A DNA stretch of 64,000 nt from Chryseobacterium daeguense DSM 19388 (GTDB taxonomy: Bacteria; Bacteroidota; Bacteroidia; Flavobacteriales; Weeksellaceae), in NCBI RefSeq assembly GCF_000430825.1, contig NZ_AUMT01000010.1, positions 62,001 through 126,000 of the forward strand. Reading direction: 5' to 3'. The notes under the pieces were generated by a model, which worked only from the letters and a program-made list of their open reading frames with translations, was not told the DNA's origin and made no database searches. Below are positions 35,532-43,740 of this stretch, one piece after another; position 1 is the stretch's first letter; each line of letters begins with the position of its first letter. The position numbers and the translations under genes were made by a program.

Positions 35532-36008
35532 TTGAGAATAGAAATATACACCGACGGAGCTTGCAGCGGAAATCCCGGAAAAGGCGGATATGGGATTCTC
35601 ATGCGTGTTCCCGAAAAAAACTATCAGAAAACATTTTCAAAAGGCTTCCGGAAAACCACCAACAACAGAATGGAGCTTCTGGCGGTAATCACTGCTCTGG
35701 AAAAATTAAAATCTACGGAAAACGACATTCATATTTATACCGACAGCAAATATGTAGCAGACGCCATTAACCAAAACTGGCTTGCAGGATGGATCAAAAG
35801 AGGCTGGAAAAATGTAAAAAACCCAGATTTGTGGCAAAGATTTGCCATTTTATACAATCTTCATCACCCGAAAATGCATTGGATAAAGGGCCATGCAGGG
35901 CATTTTGAGAATGAACTTTGTGACAGGCTTGCCGTAGCAGCCGCCGCATCAAATTCTTTGGAAGTTGATACATTTTTCGAAAATATAGAAAATAATTCTC
36001 TGTTTTAA
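35532..36008 (+). CDS. rnhA: Ribonuclease HI, TTG start
   Basis: 158 residues starting at a TTG; no in-frame ATG lies upstream near the usual start (RIEIYTDGACSGNPGKGGYG). Catalytic acidic residues are D8, E48 (NNRMELLAV), D71 (IYTDSKYV) and D131, with KGHAGHFENELCDRL the conserved C-terminal block. It cuts the RNA strand of RNA:DNA hybrids (R-loops, Okazaki primers). It follows dnaB after a 174-bp gap that contains an inverted repeat. Confidence 0.95.
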   Translation: MRIEIYTDGACSGNPGKGGYGILMRVPEKNYQKTFSKGFRKTTNNRMELLAVITALEKLKSTENDIHIYTDSKYVADAINQNWLAGWIKRGWKNVKNPDLWQRFAILYNLHHPKMHWIKGHAGHFENELCDRLAVAAAASNSLEVDTFFENIENNSLF

Positions 36009-36172
36009 TTTATTTACAAATTAAAATTTAATTAAAATTTTTCATCATTTCGCTTTTTAAGTAATCATTTATTACCAAATAACCATCAATTTCCGCAAGT
36101 TTAACATTAAATACACATTTATTGGTTGGGATTTAATATCTTTACGCGTCTAATTTTAAAGTGTCCCGATAA

Positions 36173-38422
36173 ATGAATAAAAAACTACTTGCTTGCTTAA
36201 CCATATTTTTGTTTTGCTTTTTTGCAAATGTTTCTGCTCAAACGTATCAGCTAACAGGAAATCCTGTGAATACAACCGGGTGGACGATGGTTTCTCCTAC
36301 AGTGGTAAATACTGATTTTGTACAGCTCACACCGGACCTTAATACCCAGTCCGGATCCATCAGGCTGGATGATCCTATCAACCTGAAATATTGTAACAAG
36401 TGGAGGGTGGAGTTTGATTTCAGAATGGATTCTAACCAAACTGCAAATGGAGACGGTATCGCATTCTGGTACCTTGCAAACCCGCCGGTAGCAAGTGTTT
36501 TGGGTTCCGGTCTTGGAGTTTCACAGAATGCAGTAGGATTTATTGTAGGATTTGATACTTACAACAACACTACTACGGCCGTAATGAGTAAGGTACATGT
36601 TGCCTACGGACAAGTACAAAACACTAGTGATACCAATAACGTGGAGTTCTTCAATACTCCCGGGAGCTCATTCCATTCACCGGATATGAATACTACATTA
36701 CCTTTTCAGGGTGCCACCTATAAGCATGTAGAAGTAACATCAGAAGTAGATCCGGCAGCTCCGGCTAACTGGATTGTAAAAATAACAATAGACGGGAATG
36801 TGATTTGCAATCAGTCTTTTGCTCCTTCAGGAACGGCAGCTGCTATGACTGTGGGATATTTTGGATTTTCGGCTTCCACGGGAGGTAACAGATCCAGACA
36901 CTCTATTAAAAACGTAAAAATTTATACTGACAAGGTTGCCATCAACCAGCAGACAGTGACGGATACTTTCTGTCCAAATCCTTCAACTGGGCAGGGAACA
37001 GTGAACCTTACTTCCTATCAGAACCAATTTGTGACAAACCCGGCTAACTACACCTTTTCATACAGTGTGGCAGGAACTCCGATTACAAACCCGACAGCTT
37101 ACCAGTTCGGAGCCAATACAACGGTTTCTGTTTTAATTAAAGATAACGCGGGGATACTTTGTGACAATCCGGATGGAAAAATACAGTTAAATCTTTCTCC
37201 GTTTACAGCGACTCCTGCAACGCTTGAGGCATGTAACAATAATAATGCGGGAACTGCTACTTTCAATCTTACTTTAGCCAATGTAAATGAACCGGCGGGA
37301 TCTACTAAAAAATACTACAAAACATTAGCAGACCTTAATGCCGGAACCAATGAAATATTGAACCCAACCGCTTATGTTTCTGCAGCAGGAACAGTATATG
37401 TAAAGGTAACAACTCCTCTTGGATGTGTGGAATCTGCGCCAATTACCCTGGCTTTCTTCCCGCCGATTGTATCAAATGATGCTTTAATAGAATCTTGTTT
37501 CATTGGCAGCGCTCCAAATACAGCTTCTTTTGACCTTACGCAAGCCAATATCACTTCAGCACCGAATGTGACTAAGAAATATTTTAAAACGCAGGCTGAT
37601 GCATTAGCCGGGACCAATGAAATTTTAAATCCAGCAGCATATATTTCCACAACCTCAACAGTTTATGTAAAAATTACCAACGTTGCCGGCTGTTATATCA
37701 TTGTAAAAATAAGCCTGAAAGTATTGGAACCGGTATATTCTACTGTATTAAAGGATAAAATTATATGTATTGATTCAAGAACCACTCTTGATGCAGGCCC
37801 GGGATTTGACAGCTATTTGTGGAGCACAGGCGACACCACACAATCCATTGCAGGTGTAACACCTGGCCAGTATTGGGTGCAGTTGAAAACCGGAAAATGT
37901 ACGGCATTACAGCTGGTAAAAGTAAGCCCGGCACCACAGCCGGTAATTTCCAGCATTGATATTACCAATAATACCATTACAGTAAACGTAAACGGTGGGA
38001 AAGCGCCATATCAATATTCTTTGGATGGTGTTAACTGGCAGGATTCTAATATATTCACAGGACTTCAAAGAGGTGAAGTGGTAGTGTATGTGAAAGATTC
38101 CTACAATTGTGAACCTATTCACGTACAGATCACAGTACCGAATCTTATCAACGCTATTACTCCGAATGGAGATAATATGAATGATGTGATAGATTACACC
38201 GCCTTAGCTTACAAGAAAAACCTTGTCTTCACGATCTACGACAGATACGGGAATAAATTATATGAAGCTGATAAATTAAGAAACTACAAGTGGGATGGCA
38301 CTGCCGGAAATAAAAAAGTGGTAACAGGCACATACTGGTACACCATCACATGGAATGAAAATGATAAAAACAATACGCAAACCGTTTACACAGGCTGGGT
38401 ATTGGTAAAAAACAGAGAATAA
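36173..38422 (+). CDS. T9SS type B surface protein with L-type lectin domain, array member 3 (N-type B, C-type beta)
   Basis: 749 residues. Signal peptide ends FFANVSAQ. L-type lectin-like domain, about 22-255: CNKWRVEFDFRMDSNQTANG, GIAFWYLANPP, VGFDTYNN and MTVGYFGFSASTGG, so carbohydrate binding is likely. Then three modules, including ACNNNNAGTATFNLTLANV, which members 4 and 5 lack. From ESCFIGSA on it has the beta version (KKYFKTQADALAGTNEI, GGKAPYQYSLDG, DYTALAYKKNLVFTIYDRYG); sorting domain from about 659. Its C-terminal half matches member 2, not its lectin siblings. Confidence 0.9.
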   Translation: MNKKLLACLTIFLFCFFANVSAQTYQLTGNPVNTTGWTMVSPTVVNTDFVQLTPDLNTQSGSIRLDDPINLKYCNKWRVEFDFRMDSNQTANGDGIAFWYLANPPVASVLGSGLGVSQNAVGFIVGFDTYNNTTTAVMSKVHVAYGQVQNTSDTNNVEFFNTPGSSFHSPDMNTTLPFQGATYKHVEVTSEVDPAAPANWIVKITIDGNVICNQSFAPSGTAAAMTVGYFGFSASTGGNRSRHSIKNVKIYTDKVAINQQTVTDTFCPNPSTGQGTVNLTSYQNQFVTNPANYTFSYSVAGTPITNPTAYQFGANTTVSVLIKDNAGILCDNPDGKIQLNLSPFTATPATLEACNNNNAGTATFNLTLANVNEPAGSTKKYYKTLADLNAGTNEILNPTAYVSAAGTVYVKVTTPLGCVESAPITLAFFPPIVSNDALIESCFIGSAPNTASFDLTQANITSAPNVTKKYFKTQADALAGTNEILNPAAYISTTSTVYVKITNVAGCYIIVKISLKVLEPVYSTVLKDKIICIDSRTTLDAGPGFDSYLWSTGDTTQSIAGVTPGQYWVQLKTGKCTALQLVKVSPAPQPVISSIDITNNTITVNVNGGKAPYQYSLDGVNWQDSNIFTGLQRGEVVVYVKDSYNCEPIHVQITVPNLINAITPNGDNMNDVIDYTALAYKKNLVFTIYDRYGNKLYEADKLRNYKWDGTAGNKKVVTGTYWYTITWNENDKNNTQTVYTGWVLVKNRE

Positions 38423-38428
38423 AGTTAT

Positions 38429-38457
38429 AACCCGCTTCAACTAAGAAGCGGGTTTTT
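38429..38457 (+). terminator. Rho-independent terminator, first of two
   Basis: AACCCGCTTC/GAAGCGGGTT stem, 6-nt loop, then T-run, seven bases after the stop of array member 3. Confidence 0.85.
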
Positions 38458-38501
38458 CATTAATAATATTCCGCTTTAAAAAAGCTTAAACGGAGCATCA
38501 T

Positions 38502-38532
38502 AAAGTCATCTCATCATTGAGGTGATTTTTTT
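38502..38532 (+). terminator. Second terminator-like hairpin, possibly a relic
   Basis: TCATCTC/GAGGTGA stem with A-rich and T-rich flanks, 6-nt loop. It resembles the terminators of the other array members and lies beyond a first terminator, so it may remain from a duplicated or swapped gene end. The gap 38423-38715 holds only these and the next promoter. Confidence 0.6.
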
Positions 38533-38692
38533 TGAAAAAACAAATATGCTGTTAACAGGCTATTAATTAATTTTTTAAACGCAATTGATTACTTTCCAAT
38601 TTATATTTTAATTAAATACAAATATTAACATAAAAACACATCAAACAGTGATATATATTCAATAAATCACCATATAAATAATTATATTTGCG

Positions 38693-38700
38693 ATCATAAA
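38693..38700 (+). promoter_or_regulatory. -7 element (TATATTTG) for array member 4
   Basis: TATATTTG, 15 nt before the ATG at 38716. Confidence 0.5.
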
Positions 38701-38715
38701 ACAACACACTTTCAA

Positions 38716-40704
38716 ATGATGAGAAGATATTACTTTTTATTCTTACCTTTTTTGCTACTTATTCCCAAGCAACTGTTATCACAGACTTATCAGCTTACAG
38801 GAAATCCTATTAATACTACAGGATGGACTATGGTTTCTGCAACCGCCCCCAGCGATTATATTTTACTTACAGAAAATATCGGAAACAAATCCGGCTCAAT
38901 ACGGCTTGACGAACCAATTAACCTGAAATACTGTGATAAATGGAGGGTAGAATTTGACTTTAAAATGGAAACTCCAAGTGGTGCAGCAGCAGATGGAATT
39001 GCTTTTTGGTACCTTGCCAATCCGCCCACTTCAAGCGTTTTGGGAGCTGGACTTGGAATCTCTAAGAATGCGGTTGGCTTTATGGTAGGTTTTGATAATT
39101 ACAACAATACCAACCCTTCCGACGGGTATATGAACAAAGTACATGTTGCTTATGGTGAGGTAGCTAATACTACTGATAATAATAATATAGAATTTTATAA
39201 TGTCCCGGGAAGTTCATTCCACTCCCCTAATTATTATCCTACTCATACATTTTTAGGATCAACCTATAAACACGTTATTGTAGACGGAAAGATTGATCCC
39301 TCAAATCCAGATGCATGGTTTGTTACCATAAGTATTGATGGGATGCTGGTTGTAGATCAGTCTTTTGCTCCTGATGGTGCTGCTGCCACAATGACTCAGG
39401 GATACTTTGGGTTTTCTGCCTCTACGGGTACTATGCGGGCGGCACAATCTATTAAAAATGTAAAAGTCTTTGTAGATAAAATCCCATTACTTCAGACATC
39501 TATTACGAAAAGTCTTTGCCCTGATCTGGAAGGAAAAGCCACTATTGATCTTACAGCATTAAATTCTCAATTTACCACCACACCCAATAGTTATAATTTT
39601 ACTTATTATATTACAGGAAGCAGCACTCCCATTGCCAATCCTAGCAATTTCCAATACAGCACAGAAACTAATATCTCTATAGTCATCAAAGATCCTACTT
39701 CTGTGCTATGTGACAATAACGATGCAAGCATCACTTTAAAAATTTTGCCAACACCAGAAGTATATGATGCAACACTGAGATCCTGTTTTATCGAATCAAA
39801 ACCCTCAACAGGGCTTTTCAACCTTACCACTGCTGCTGTAACAAACACTCCGGGCGTGACTAAAAAATATTACCCATCATTAGCCGACGCAGAAAACGGG
39901 ACAAATGAAATTCTGAATCCTACAGCGTATATATCTACCAGCACGTCTATCTACATCAAGGTTTTTACCGGTGAGTGCTATAGAATTGCTAAAGTAAATT
40001 TAATAGTAACTGCCCCTGTTTATTCAAATACTTTAAAAGATAAAACTATATGTATTGAAGATAAAACCATTTTAGATGCAGGGCCAGGCTTCACCAGCTA
40101 TGAATGGAGTACCGGAGAAAACACCCAAACCATTACGGCAGGAGTAGGAACCTATTGGGTAAAGCTAAAATCAGGAGAATGTCTTGTTTCACAAAACGTA
40201 AAGGTTTTCGCTACTGAGCAGCCTGTTATTTCAAATATTGACATCTCTAATTCTACTGTAACAGTTTATGCAATCGGGGGCACTCCTCCTTATAAATATT
40301 CCATGGATGGTATTGTCTGGCAGGATTCTAATGAATTTAAAAATGTAGCAAGAGGTGACGCAAAAATATATGTAAAAGACGCTTATGACTGCGACCCGAT
40401 GATTGTGAATATTGTGGTTCCGAATCTCGTAAATGTTATCACGCCAAACGGAGACGGAATGAATGACGGTATAGATTTTTCTGCTCTGGCAGGAAAGCAA
40501 AACCTTGTTTTCAATATATTTGACAGGTATGGTGCAAAAATTTATTCGGCTGACAAGTCTAATAAATATAAATGGGATGGTACAATAGGCGGCAGGAAAG
40601 TTCCTACCGGAAACTATTGGTACTCTATTTCATGGAATGAAAACGACAAAAAAAACACTTCTGTAAAATATTCCGGCTGGATTCTTGTAAAAAACAGAGA
40701 ATAA
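38716..40704 (+). CDS. T9SS type B surface protein with L-type lectin domain, array member 4 (N-type B, C-type alpha)
   Basis: 662 residues (ATGATG start; either Met). Signal peptide ends KQLLSQ. L-type lectin-like domain: CDKWRVEFDFKMETPSGAAA, GIAFWYLANPP, VGFDNYNN, GYFGFSASTG. It has one fewer module than member 3 (no ACNNNN block). From RSCFIESKPSTGLFNLTTAA it follows the alpha version (KKYYPSLADAENGTNEI, GGTPPYKYSMDG, DFSALAGKQNLVFNIFDRYG). Sorting domain from about 573. The most diverged of the three lectin paralogues. Confidence 0.9.
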   Translation: MMRRYYFLFLPFLLLIPKQLLSQTYQLTGNPINTTGWTMVSATAPSDYILLTENIGNKSGSIRLDEPINLKYCDKWRVEFDFKMETPSGAAADGIAFWYLANPPTSSVLGAGLGISKNAVGFMVGFDNYNNTNPSDGYMNKVHVAYGEVANTTDNNNIEFYNVPGSSFHSPNYYPTHTFLGSTYKHVIVDGKIDPSNPDAWFVTISIDGMLVVDQSFAPDGAAATMTQGYFGFSASTGTMRAAQSIKNVKVFVDKIPLLQTSITKSLCPDLEGKATIDLTALNSQFTTTPNSYNFTYYITGSSTPIANPSNFQYSTETNISIVIKDPTSVLCDNNDASITLKILPTPEVYDATLRSCFIESKPSTGLFNLTTAAVTNTPGVTKKYYPSLADAENGTNEILNPTAYISTSTSIYIKVFTGECYRIAKVNLIVTAPVYSNTLKDKTICIEDKTILDAGPGFTSYEWSTGENTQTITAGVGTYWVKLKSGECLVSQNVKVFATEQPVISNIDISNSTVTVYAIGGTPPYKYSMDGIVWQDSNEFKNVARGDAKIYVKDAYDCDPMIVNIVVPNLVNVITPNGDGMNDGIDFSALAGKQNLVFNIFDRYGAKIYSADKSNKYKWDGTIGGRKVPTGNYWYSISWNENDKKNTSVKYSGWILVKNRE

Positions 40705-40730
40705 GCATTTTATAATAAATTCACATATCA

Positions 40731-40767
40731 AAAAAAACACTTCAGAATATTCTGGAGTGATTTTTTT
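40731..40767 (+). terminator. Rho-independent terminator
   Basis: CACTTCAGAA/TTCTGGAGTG stem (one G-U pair) with flanking A and T runs. Similar in sequence to the terminators at 38502 and 42978. Confidence 0.75.
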
Positions 40768-40959
40768 AATTAAAATAAATAAGAATTATTTCAACTCATA
40801 TTAAACATACCCTTAAAAAAATACCACACCTTTAAATAATCAATTTCATTTTTAAAATTTGATTATAGAATTAATACTAAATTATCGAAAGCATCGTATT
40901 ATAATCAACTGGAATTGATTATATTTACAAAATAAAAAAACTAGTAAAAATAATATCAT

Positions 40960-42954
40960 ATGGAAAAAAAACTACCCCTTTTATTTTTCATCCTTTCTCT
41001 CATTTTTTCCCAGCAGTTTTATTCTCAAACTTATCAGCTGACAGGGAATCCCGTTAACACAGCAGGGTGGACAATGGTTGCTCCCACCACAGTAAGCACG
41101 GACTTTGTACAGCTTACTCCGGACACCAATAACCAATCCGGATCTATCAGGGTAAACACCCCTATCAACTTAAAATACTGTGATAAATGGAGAGTGGAAT
41201 TTGATTTCAGAATGGACTCTAACCAGACCGCCAATGGTGACGGAATCGCGTTTTGGTATCTGCAAAACCCGCCTGTTGCCAGCGTATTAGGTTCCGGTCT
41301 TGGAGTTTCCCAAAATGCAGTAGGCTTAGTCGTAGGTTTTGACACGTACAACAACACTACAACAGCAGTAATGAGCAAAGTACACGTTGGGTATGGCCAA
41401 ATTGCCAATACAACAGACCAGAACAATGTAGAATACTTCAATATCCCCGGAAGCTCTTTTCATTCACCGGATATGAATACTACGCTGCCTTTTCAGGGCA
41501 CAAACTACAAACATGTGGAAGTAACTGCACAAGTAGATCCTGCAGCTCCGGCCAACTGGATCATAAAAATTACAATTAATGGTAACGTGATCTGTAATCA
41601 GTCGTTTGCACCATCAGGCACTGCTGCCGGGATGACTGTAGGTTATTTCGGGTTTTCAGCTTCTACGGGTGGAAACAGATCGAGACATTCCATTAAAAAC
41701 GTGAAGGTTTTTGTAGATAAAGTTCCATTATTAACTTCTGCAATCAGTAAGGACATCTGCCCGGATTTAACAGGAATGGCAACAGTAGATTTAACTTCAT
41801 TTAATTCCCAGCTTACCGCAACCCCAAGTAATTACAATTTTACCTATTATATTACAGGAAACGGAACGCCTATTGCCAACCCTACGAATTTCCAATACAA
41901 TACAAACACCAGCATTTCTGTAGTTATTAAAGATCCTGCACAGGTTTTATGTGATAACAATGATGCAACAATAACTTTAAAAGTAGCTCCGAAGGTTACC
42001 ACAACTTCAGCAACGTTACGTTCATGCTTTATTGAAACAAAGCCGTCTACAGCATTGTTCAATCTTACAACAGCTGCAGTAATTGGCAGTTCTACAGGTA
42101 TTACAAAAGAATATTATCCTTCATTAACGGATGCCCAGAATCAAACCAATCCTATTGTAGATCCCGTGAATTATGTAGCTCCTACAGGAGTGGTGTACAT
42201 CAGGGTAACCAACAGCTTTGGATGTTTTGACATTGCAAAAGTGACCCTTGAAGTACTTCCGCCGGTATTCTCGAATGTTCTTGAAGATAAAATCATCTGT
42301 ATTGAAGACAGAACCACATTAGATGCCGGTCCAGGGTTTACTGCCTACGAATGGAGCACAGGTGCTACCACACAATCAGTAAACAATATAGGAGTTGGAA
42401 CATACTGGGTAAGATTAACTACAGGCCAGTGTATTGCTACACAAACCGTAAAAGTATATCCTGCAGAGCAGCCTGTGATATCAAGCGTTGATATTTCCGG
42501 TTCTACCGTAACCGTATATGCAAGCGGAGGAACAGCACCTTATAAATATTCTATGGACGGGATCAACTGGCAGGATTCTAACGAGTTTAAAAACGTAGCC
42601 AGAGGCGATGCCAAGATTTATCTGAAAGATGCTTACGACTGCGAACCAATAGATATTACCATCGTAGTACCGAATATCATCAATGTGATCACCCCGAACG
42701 GAGACGGAATTAATGACGGTATTGATTATTCAGCGTTGGCAGGAAAACAGAATCTCGTATTCAATGTATTCGACAGATACGGAGCGCAGCTTCACAGAGC
42801 AGACAAATCGAATAAATACAGATGGGACGGAACAGTGGCAGGAAGAAAAGTTCCTACGGGAAGCTACTGGTACTCGGTTTCATGGAATGAAAATGACAAG
42901 AAAAATACACCAATCAAATATTCAGGCTGGGTTCTTGTAAAAAACAGAGATTAA
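40960..42954 (+). CDS. T9SS type B surface protein with L-type lectin domain, array member 5 (N-type B, C-type alpha)
   Basis: 664 residues. Signal peptide ends QQFYSQ. L-type lectin-like domain nearly identical to member 3 in stretches (CDKWRVEFDFRMDSNQTANG, SSFHSPDMNTTLPFQG, MTVGYFGFSASTGG). Yet it lacks member 3's extra module, and from RSCFIETKPSTALFNLTTAA onward it matches member 1 and 4 (alpha): EDKIICIEDRTTLDAGPGF, GGTAPYKYSMDGINWQDSN, DYSALAGKQNLVFNVFDRYG. Sorting domain from about 575. It therefore looks like a recombinant of the lectin half of member 3 and the C-terminal half of member 1. Confidence 0.9.
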   Translation: MEKKLPLLFFILSLIFSQQFYSQTYQLTGNPVNTAGWTMVAPTTVSTDFVQLTPDTNNQSGSIRVNTPINLKYCDKWRVEFDFRMDSNQTANGDGIAFWYLQNPPVASVLGSGLGVSQNAVGLVVGFDTYNNTTTAVMSKVHVGYGQIANTTDQNNVEYFNIPGSSFHSPDMNTTLPFQGTNYKHVEVTAQVDPAAPANWIIKITINGNVICNQSFAPSGTAAGMTVGYFGFSASTGGNRSRHSIKNVKVFVDKVPLLTSAISKDICPDLTGMATVDLTSFNSQLTATPSNYNFTYYITGNGTPIANPTNFQYNTNTSISVVIKDPAQVLCDNNDATITLKVAPKVTTTSATLRSCFIETKPSTALFNLTTAAVIGSSTGITKEYYPSLTDAQNQTNPIVDPVNYVAPTGVVYIRVTNSFGCFDIAKVTLEVLPPVFSNVLEDKIICIEDRTTLDAGPGFTAYEWSTGATTQSVNNIGVGTYWVRLTTGQCIATQTVKVYPAEQPVISSVDISGSTVTVYASGGTAPYKYSMDGINWQDSNEFKNVARGDAKIYLKDAYDCEPIDITIVVPNIINVITPNGDGINDGIDYSALAGKQNLVFNVFDRYGAQLHRADKSNKYRWDGTVAGRKVPTGSYWYSVSWNENDKKNTPIKYSGWVLVKNRD

Positions 42955-42977
42955 TCACAATTATTTTTATTATAATT

Positions 42978-43010
42978 AAGATCACTTCAAAACCGGAGTG
43001 ATCTTTTTTT
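42978..43010 (+). terminator. Rho-independent terminator
   Basis: AAGATCACT/AGTGATCTT stem around TTCAAAACCGG-like loop, then a T-run. Confidence 0.8.
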
Positions 43011-43068
43011 AACCAAAATTTATAAACAGATATTTGTTTTTAAACTAAATTAATTCACGTTCAATTCT

Positions 43069-43076
43069 TAAATTTG
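43069..43076 (+). promoter_or_regulatory. -7 element (TAAATTTG), 4 nt before the start codon
   Basis: TAAATTTG, then TCTT, then the ATG at 43081; leaderless transcript predicted for the nitroreductase and possibly the downstream nad genes. Confidence 0.6.
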
Positions 43077-43080
43077 TCTT

Positions 43081-43707
43081 ATGAATTATTTAGAGGCTTT
43101 AAGCAGAAGATATTCTGTTAAGAAATTTAACAATGAGATTATTCCTCAGCAAAAACTATTCAACATTCTTGAATCGGGGAAATTATCTGCAAGCTCTCTT
43201 GGTCTTCAGCCTTATAAAATTCTTGTGGTGGAAAGCCCGGAAATGAAAGAAAAGCTTATACCCGCATTTTATAATCCGTCCCAGATTTCCACCTGCTCTC
43301 ATCTCATTGTCATTATTTCTAAAAAAACAGTAGATGAAAGCTATATCAACGGATATTTCAGGCATATTTCCGATGTAAGGGAAACTCCTCTCGAAAATCT
43401 GGAACTATTCAGAAACAGCATCAATCAACATATTAAGCAAAAAAATCAGGATGAAATTTTCAACTGGGCAGAAAAACAGTCTTATATCGTTTTGGCCAAT
43501 TTAATGTACGCCGCAGCGATAGAAGATATAGACACCTGCCCGATGGAAGGCTTCCGCCATGAGGTCATTGAAGAAATTCTGAACATTAATCCTGAAGCTG
43601 AAAAAGTGACTGTAACCCTTGCTTTGGGCTACCGCTCAGAAGAAGATCACTTCCAGCACATGAAAAAAGTAAGAAAACCAAACGAAAAATTGTTTAAATT
43701 TATTTAA
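43081..43707 (+). CDS. Nitroreductase-family NAD(P)H-dependent oxidoreductase
   Basis: 208 residues, the usual length for this FMN-dependent family. SRRYSVKKFNNEIIPQQKLF is the typical N-terminal FMN-binding block, SASSLGLQPYKILVVES and LVLGYRSEEDHFQH-like residues (ALGYRSEEDHFQ) follow. It reduces nitro, quinone or flavin substrates with NAD(P)H in the cytosol. It lies 33 bp before nadB; no strong promoter or terminator separates them, so joint transcription with the nad genes is possible. Confidence 0.9.
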   Translation: MNYLEALSRRYSVKKFNNEIIPQQKLFNILESGKLSASSLGLQPYKILVVESPEMKEKLIPAFYNPSQISTCSHLIVIISKKTVDESYINGYFRHISDVRETPLENLELFRNSINQHIKQKNQDEIFNWAEKQSYIVLANLMYAAAIEDIDTCPMEGFRHEVIEEILNINPEAEKVTVTLALGYRSEEDHFQHMKKVRKPNEKLFKFI

Positions 43708-43740
43708 TTATTTTAGACGATTGTACCTAAAGCCAGCATA

